Shown here in pieces: positions 57,441 to 64,000 of a stretch of 64,000 nt of DNA. A model generated the notes under the pieces. The model was not told where the DNA came from. It made no database searches and saw nothing but the letters and a program-made list of their open reading frames with translations. A program made the translations under genes and the position numbers. The DNA is from Zhengitettix transpicula (lineage: Eukaryota; Arthropoda; Insecta; Orthoptera; Tetrigidae): positions 12,766,501 to 12,830,500 of the forward strand of contig CM073596.1 in NCBI GenBank assembly GCA_037074705.1, read 5' to 3'. Position 1 is the first letter of the stretch; the number at the start of each line of letters is the position of its first letter.

Positions 57441-58200
57441 TCAATTAATAACAAAAATTCAACTGCTTCCTTTTGACGTTTATTTCTAGCTTGGTTGATT
57501 CCATTTGTTCAAAAAATAAACCAAACAAAAATAATTTAATCCTAACAGACACTGTGGCTGCAATAAATACAATAACCAACCAAAAGATATGGAATGGTAC
57601 TGTCACTAAAATCAGAGGAAACCTTATGGCTATTCTAAATAGCAATAATAAGATAATGAGAGGATGGATACCGGAACACAGAGGAATGGAGGGAAACGAA
57701 AGGGCGGAAAAAAGTCCAAAGATGGAGGAATACTAACAGGAAAATAAAAACAACAGTCCAATATGCACTAAGACAATGTCATTATACTGGAGAAAAAATG
57801 GTACAAGTGTAGAAGAGGAAGGAATGAAGGGATTTTTCACAAGGACGTCGACAACTTCAAAGAAATATCCTACGCTAGCAATCCGTCATAGTTACAGCAG
57901 GTGGTTGTTGCTAGGTTAAGAACTCTCTATTGTAACTTCACACACTGCTACATATTCTCTAGATCACCGCAACCTACATGTTACGTATGCAAGGCTGCCC
58001 TGGCGATCCAGCATGTCCTCTACGACTGCCCAAAGCACGACAGGACTAGAAGAGCCACAATTCAGAGATACACGAGAAGGGAGATATGCACCTCACCAGC
58101 GACAATAAATAACCTACTAAAGTGTATAAAGGAAACCGAGAATTCAAGATCTAATTTAAATGGACACTGAATCTGAGAATATGAATAAAATATATAGTTA
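57440..58200 (+). pseudogene. Non-LTR retrotransposon 3' fragment with RNase H and C-terminal zinc motif
   Basis: The frame 57473-57736 reads the C-terminal half of an RNase H domain: LILTDTVAAINTI (an L-T-D core Asp) and GWIPEHRGMEGNERAE (the HxGxxGNExA motif). After stops and a frame change, 57901-58170 reads VVARLRTLYCNFTHCYIFSR and CYVCKAALAIQHVLYDCPKH, the CxxC-H-C terminal zinc motif, then ICTSPATINNLLKCIKETEN. The order RNase H then zinc motif indicates an I/R1/LOA-type LINE with RNase H. 57770-58170 is homologous to 43.67-44.38 kb. 5' parts (endonuclease and RT palm) are missing, as usual for truncated LINE copies. Confidence 0.9.
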
Positions 58201-59424
58201 ATATGAATTAATTGCAATAATTTCATGTAGTAGAAATGGTAAGTCGCCAATGTCTTTTATGTATACGTGTCCATAAACAATAACTTTGAAAAGAATAAAA
58301 ATATTATTCAGGATTTTAGCTGGAAATTTTCTTTTTCTGTAAGCGAATGGAACCCCAAACGAGTGTTATGATTGTAAAACTTAAAAATAAAAACATTTTG
58401 GCGCTTCATATCTAATACATTATTTATATTTGGTCAGAAATAGCAGTAATGTATCAACATGTTAATTTTACGAGTGCTTATGCCCGCAATGACCGTCAAA
58501 CCGAAAATTGCAAATACGTGTGTAATGTTGTGAATGTTGACCCCGGCGACCACAACGGCTTTGGCACGGTGAATTTCGCAGTTGCAATTATCTCGCGATT
58601 CCAGAGACCCGCGGATTTACGCCGGCCTCATTAAGCTTTAATTATCACAACGTGACAGAGAGGCGGTAATTGCTTTTAAACTGGCCTGCGCATGACGTCT
58701 GACGAAACCGCCGTAATTAACAGAACACCTTGGATCTGTACAAAGAAAAAAATATATATGTTCCACCAGAGTGAGGGGGGGGGGGGTTTGGAAACTGATG
58801 TTTGCTATGTTGGAGAATTTCATTTCGCCGCGTCAAAAAAGTTCCAAAGCGTCTGCGAAAAGACTAATTAGTTTGTGTGCGTTGCGGGTAGCGAACGTTT
58901 CCCATTACCAGTCGCTAAAGTGCTTGAACAATTAAACATTCTCGTCAACAACTACTGATTGATTAATGCGTTGAAATACTAAAACTGACGCGATTTCACA
59001 GTCACCTATAGCAGTGTCATTTTCGATTTATGTCAATGAGCACTCGATTGTACAATTTTTATTTTCTTGTCTCTCGTCAATATCAGAGAGAGAAAGACTT
59101 ATGACGACAAAATTCCATAACACGTTTTAACTATTATGTACTCAATGTATATAAATTAAATACGGCAAACTCTTGGCTCGTTTGAACGGGATAAACTGAT
59201 AAAAAAAAACTGACATCATTTTTATGTCTACTTTCTCGATGTCCAACAGTGTTGTACAGTTTTCTGAATTTCAAGTCAAGATGGTGGCTCAGAAAAAACT
59301 AAATTTTGATTTTTATATAGGTACGGGTACTGTATTTTCTTTGGATTAATACCGTATATTATGCGTTTGAATTAATATGAATTTCACGAAATAAGCAGTG
59401 CTCTGTATGGGACGGCTTATGACT
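58201..59424. other. Unique region with an island at 58.44-58.75 kb
   Basis: The island is GC-richer and has no repeat match, and a G run lies at 58777-58788. Plus frame 58449-58634 (61 codons) carries no known motif. 58960-59424 is AT-rich to moderate. No gene is supported. Confidence 0.45.
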
Positions 59425-60291
59425 CGCGCCGTATTTTAAGCGCACGTGGCATGAGCGGACAACAACCCCCGACCCCGCTATTCCTCAATCCTGACCGCTG
59501 ACGTACCGAAAACAAATAATAATAATAACTGAAATAGAATTTATGATTCCCTATTGTTCTAATCCATTTATTTTTTATAAACTAATTTTATTTCTAATGT
59601 TTTTATTTTAACTTAATAATACTCTAAACAGCTGCAAACATAACAGAATTTTGGCCTGCAATGTGTGGGAAAATCGCATCTAAGAAACATATGTCTACTA
59701 CATTTCATGTAATTAATTATAATTAATGTAAAATAAATTTTTAATTAATTGTATTATAAATTATTATGTTTGTAAAATCTTGCTTTGTTGGAATTTTCAG
59801 AAACACAGATTTTGAAAGTAGATCATTTAATTTTACAACTCTTGAAGACGTCCTAATAAATTCAGGATGAAACTATGAGTATGTTTTTTCTGTTACAATG
59901 TTTAAAAATTTAAATTAATAATAAATTTATAACTAAACAGCTTGATGTTTTCATTTATTTAAGGACGTCATATAAATATTACTCTTAAAAGATGTGCATC
60001 TTTATTGATAATTTCTGAACATATTTATTAAACGAATCACTACCAATCGGGACAGGTTCTATATAATAGATAAAGATAGAAATTATAAATCCAGATAAGG
60101 TTCAGAAATGTTACACATTAAACTTGTATTACATTCTCTTAATGTTAAAACCAAGACTGATTCTTTACGGATTAATTTTGCTTTTACGGAACTGTATGCC
60201 TGAACACTCAGCGGTCAGGATTGCAGAATAGTTCCGATTGGGGGGAGGGGAGGTTGTCCGCTCATGCCACGTGCGGAAATCGCACGACACC
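59425..60291. mobile_element. Family D copy D3
   Basis: The left TIR is CGCGCCGTATTTTAAGCGC at 59425, followed by CACGTGGCATGAGCGGACAA. The right end is GTCCGCTCATGCCACGTGCG to GCACGACACC at 60291. Terminal regions of about 40-90 bp are inverted. The interior from 59750 is collinear with D1, for example ATAACTAAACAG, TTAAGGACGTCA and AACTTGTATTACATTC. About 200 bp after the left TIR (59510-59710) is not found in D1. No ORF is seen. Confidence 0.82.
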
Positions 60292-61970
60292 TTTATTAAT
60301 ATCCCCCTCCATTTGTTTTGCACTTACACGTGTGATGGATGAAATAACAGACCATATGAAAACTTTAAACAGTGTATTAATAAAATGAGAATAACGCAAC
60401 GTCTTGATTGATTACCCAAAAGGTTATGTATTGATCATTGTGACGCTTAGAAATTCTAGACTACGACCCTGCTTGGTTTCTGTCACGTTTTACGATATTG
60501 TACTCGTTTGTATTTCCATGTGAATTATTCGCTACGGATAAGTGCATTGAGTCCTTTATGGAATATCAATGGACACTTCTCCATTACGTTTCAAGCCCGT
60601 TGACGTCATCTTTAGATGTCTCATGAATGTTTCCTTGACATCCTTTGTCCTCCCTCGCTCTGTTGTGGTGAAATTTTGACCTCAAGAGCTGAAGCAAACT
60701 GTAACAGGTCTGTTTACCGTTACAACGGTTTCCACAACCACATTGATCACCGTCCAAGCTGACGACAATGAACTCACAGACGAAAACCAAACATTTGCCA
60801 AATTTGTTCCTGCTGACTCTGTGCTTGTGTATTTGCAATGGAACGTCGATATGTATTCGCTGTAAACGAGGAGCAAACCGGACCAGGTTATGTCGTGAAT
60901 CGTACCACATTACCGTTATCGAAAATAAAAAATATCGTTGATCCAGTTTCGTAATTACAGCCAGTTGCATGTTTAACAATGACGAATGCCTGCAGCGCTC
61001 TTTGCACCGACAAGTCTTTGTCCCGACACAGCGGGTAAAAAGTGAGTTATTTAGTTTAGGGGGTGCGGGACTTACTTGTGATAAATTCGCCGCCCATAAA
61101 GTCCGGCGTTTATACGAGTTTAGTCGGGCTCAAAATATACTTTTTTTAAAAAAAAAACATTAAAATAAAAACACATTCATTCTTCCCCATAGAACTGTTA
61201 CTCTCTACCCTCTGTTGTTAACATGAAATTTATTGCGGTTGGTTCACAAACAATGTGGCCAAAATTTAAGCCTTTACTCTAGTAATTAATGACGCTGAGA
61301 TTATTAGTCTTCAAGAGACGATTTTTTTAATGTATGATCATTATACAATGACGCTGAACTCATGAGAGACTAATTTATTCAGGAATTAAATAACTAAAAA
61401 TGGGTTAGGAGACAGTGATATGTCGAATAAATGACCGCATCGATATTCCACGGATATATGGACCTGTTCTTATACGGAATTGATCTTAATGAAATTGATA
61501 TTATTACCGCAGGTCGTGGAAGAGGAGGCCAGTGCGTGCCGACGTCCTGTCACAACAGCCACGCCACAATCACATCAGGCTCGCGTTTGTGCCTCGCCGT
61601 TGTATGTTACAGCAATGTCCCGACCCCCTTCGCTGATTACAATTAACAGCTTCCCGGCGTAATGTGGAATTCTTGTAGCGTTGAATTCTTCCGGATCGGC
61701 GTCCCCCCTCTTGCCTGTTGGTATGGCAGCGCGCCTCTGAAATCGTTGTCGTGTTGCCTCGGGATTTATGTTTTTGTCCGCTTAAAAACGTCGAGCCTTA
61801 AAATAGAGGCGGGCACACACTGAATGTACGACCCTTGTCTCGCTACTGTGCGTGTGTGTCCCTGTAACCGTTCCCTGGTGTCAAGGGTCTGCGTAATCTT
61901 CTCCAACAACTGAACTACACGTTCCAAATCCAAGGATCAATAAATACTTACTGATTAAAAAAACTGATAA
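60292..61970. other. Unique region with islands at 60.59-60.98 and 61.43-61.92 kb
   Basis: The minus frame 60584-60979 (131 codons) has a Cys/Gly-containing segment (GDQCGCGNRCNGKQTC) but matches no family I know. An overlapping minus frame exists too, so it is left as a candidate only. 61430-61920 is GC-richer unique DNA with no long frame. 60980-61430 is mixed and featureless. Confidence 0.45.
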
Positions 61971-62425
61971 TATAAATACCACACAGCGTTTCTGGGATCC
62001 TTGTATCTTTCCTCAGGTGCGAAGAGCCTAGAGCGACACAACTGCACACGTCAGTTGACAAAACTCAAAAGCGACGAAAATGCAGGTTTCATGAACCAAT
62101 CGGTGATAATGGCAGTATTGTGACGTCAAGGAAATGAAAATAATGGTTAAATTCAAGTTCATGGGTGAATTGTAAAATGGGAATGATAATTATTGAAAGT
62201 ATTGACTATAAGATTTATTTGAGAGTAATTAACAACACAAAAAATGTCATCTACATATCTTATGTAGCAAAGAGGTTGGACGGAGAAGTAGAGAAAGGCA
62301 AGAATTTTCTAAATCTCTCATGACTAACTCATGAATTATTTGATAGTGAACCTGATTGAACTTTAAATAAGTGGATCTCAGAATTAAATTTATAATGCAT
62401 AAAATTTCATGAAAACACCTCAAAC
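61965..62425 (-). mobile_element. Penelope-like element fragment, terminal segment joined to a partial RT
   Basis: On the minus strand a piece matching the RT region of the 16-kb copy (62425-62120, corresponding to about 16760-16420) is fused to the 3' terminal segment (62100-61965) with CTGAGGA (62016-62010) and GAAAC (61992-61988). The GIY-YIG region between them is deleted. Multiple stops are present. Confidence 0.82.
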
Positions 62426-62487
62426 AATTTTAATATTCTAAGGATAAAAAATATTCATCATTTACAGCTTCAATAATACTTTCATAC

Positions 62488-62700
62488 TTGATTAAAATCC
62501 ACAAGGCCCCACTTGACACCTACAAGAAACGTTGTGTTGTTTACAAAATCTCTTGCTCTAATTGTAGTTCCTGCTACATAGGGCAACGAAACGTTCCTTT
62601 AATACACGTATCACGGAAAATATATCTGATATTAAAGACAATCTGTTGTCTTCAAACATATCATCAATTCGAAACATACATTAGATTGGTAAAACGCTAA
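62488..62700 (+). pseudogene. GIY-YIG endonuclease remnant of a Penelope-like element
   Basis: VYKISCSNCSSCYIGQRNV contains the GIY-YIG core in its Penelope form (VYK in place of GIY, then a cysteine cluster and YIG). The Q-T that usually follows YIG is QR here because of a 1-codon or frame change compared with the 16-kb copy (YIGQTKR). The catalytic Arg region and the later Glu are not in frame. It is decayed. Confidence 0.85.
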
Positions 62701-63169
62701 GATTTTAGACATTGACACTAGGCACAAATCCAGACTCATTTCAGAGATGATTCACATTAAATCAAACATCTCAGCTATTAATGTAGAAACAGCAGTATTA
62801 AAATCAGCAATTGCTATCATCCCTTATTGTTACGCTAAACCTTCTGATTTCTTATTGTCGTTGCTCCCTTATTGTTACGCTGATCCTTCGACTCTCCTAT
62901 TCTCGTTGCCTTTTCGTCACTTTTGAGTTTCGTCAACTGACGTGTGAAGTTGTGTCGCTCTACGCTGCTCTTCGCACCTCGTCTCTCTCCCCAAATTTTC
63001 GCCAGACCTCCTCTCTCTCTCATATCTTTCGCCAGACTGCTCCCCGTATGAACACGCGGTTTACAACAAAGATTGGCGACAAAGTTTGCCGTGATTGCTG
63101 CTTTCAATAAATTGTACCGCTAACAATTTATTTATTTTAAAAGAATTAATGACCTCCTTAATTAGTATT

Positions 63170-63171
<2 letters not shown>

Positions 63172-63249
<78 letters not shown>
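63172..63249. repeat. (TA)n microsatellite, about 38 repeats
   Basis: The longest simple repeat of the window. It lies inside or beside the Penelope-like fragment. Confidence 0.98.
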
Positions 63250-63251
<2 letters not shown>

Positions 63252-63600
63252 CGAAATTAATTTAATCATGTAAATTTGAATATTTCATTTAACTAAATCC
63301 ATTTTTTCTAATTAATATTATAAATTTTGCTTATAGCTGGTAAAATCATGAATAAAATTATTAGGCCTACTACATGATAAAGTTCCATATAATGGACGAA
63401 ATGTAGTAAATTTGTATTTTTTTGTTGTTAGAATAATGCAACCTTTTTTCTGATAATTCGGGCCATTAGTCTCTTTATCAATAACAGTTTAATTTGAACA
63501 TAAATTTCTCTAGTCTCTGCTTAGCACCTGAGGAAAGGTACAAGGATTCCAGAAACGTTGTGTGGTATTTATATTATCACGTATTTCGTCTGTATTAGGC

Positions 63601-64000
63601 TATCTTTTTATTGTTTTTGTTAAATAATTACTTTGATTAAGCTTTCTTACGACCTTTCGGCGGATCCTGAATTAATTCGTCTTTTATCAGCGATACTATC
63701 TAGAAGTAGTTTAATTGCGAAAATCAAATAAAAATTTCTAGTACCTAATCGAAAGAAATGGGGTAAATATTCTACAGTGTATTATATAAACAATTTTCCT
63801 CGTAAAATTAAGACATATTGGGTTAATGTCAAATATTTAGATGGACATTAAAAAAATCTTTATTTTTTTATACTTACATATTATATATAAAAAATTAATA
63901 AAAAATGCTGCATTAATAATAAATGTCAACAAATAATATATTATAAATTTTTTCTGCATATTTCAGACCTTACGACAACGTGAACTCTGCATACCACATT
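63601..64000. other. AT-rich sequence at right edge
   Basis: AT-rich unique DNA. Nothing is recognised before the window ends. Confidence 0.5.

Larger units (their letters stand above)
62485..63600 (+). mobile_element. Penelope-like element fragment, GIY-YIG plus terminal segment, opposite orientation
   Basis: It begins with the GIY-YIG segment and its downstream region, including CAGACTCATTTCAGAGATGA as in the 15.8-kb copy. It passes a moderately GC-rich stretch (62830-63060) and a (TA)n tract, and ends with CTGAGGA (63528-63534) to GAAAC (63552-63556) and ACGTTGTGTGGTATTTATAT. With the minus fragment at 61965-62425 it forms a head-to-head inverted pair with the terminal segments outward. 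Confidence 0.75.

Overview
The window is gene-poor, AT-rich nuclear DNA from an animal, most likely an insect. It holds decayed mariner transposases of animal type, Penelope-like retroelements, non-LTR retrotransposon tails, Helitron-like A|T insertions, a tRNA-derived SINE, many tandem repeats and long (TA)n tracts. I find no intact host protein-coding gene, rRNA, functional tRNA or CRISPR array. Nearly all of the roughly 60-130 codon open frames are chance ORFs or ORFs inside repeats. The species cannot be fixed from sequence alone.

Layout. 0-9 kb: one copy of a structured repeat (called family A here), a ~251-bp satellite (1.3-3.0 kb), a GC-rich ~62-bp minisatellite (4.68-5.18 kb), a Jockey-like LINE remnant (5.5-6.1 kb), a long-TIR element (family D, 6.67-7.27 kb), and a ~390-bp tandem array in which every unit ends in the right end of D (to 8.85 kb). 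9-18 kb: mostly unique DNA with GC-richer islands rich in TAATTA-type sites, a candidate TATA/Inr core promoter near 13.4 kb, and a Penelope-like element on the minus strand (15.56-16.98 kb). 18.4-23.7 kb: a 383-bp tandem duplication, then two oppositely oriented clusters of family A. 24-27 kb: a candidate CTCF-like site, a ~160-bp tandem array with hammerhead-ribozyme-like core motifs, and a tRNA-derived SINE. 28-35 kb: a cluster of Helitron-like elements. 35.6-43 kb: a fold-back copy of D, a ~175-bp satellite, and two broken mariners. 43.6-58.2 kb: two related LINE 3' fragments, more Helitron-like copies, a tandem family A pair and a ~390-bp tandem triplet. 59.4-64 kb: a third D copy and an inverted pair of Penelope-like fragments ending near a 76-bp (TA)n tract.

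The repeats do not act together as a gene system. They record several waves of insertion followed by tandem duplication and inversion. The strongest leads are: (i) two stem-loops in family A with compensatory base changes between copies, which implies a structured RNA; (ii) hammerhead-like CTGANGA...GAAAC cores in the 25.5-26.3 kb array and at three Penelope terminal segments; (iii) conversion of the right end of a transposon into a satellite-like array; and (iv) an isolated TATA-Inr-donor arrangement at 13.40-13.59 kb. All are readings of the sequence by eye. Coordinates of repeat edges are approximate to about 10-20 bp unless a terminal motif is named.
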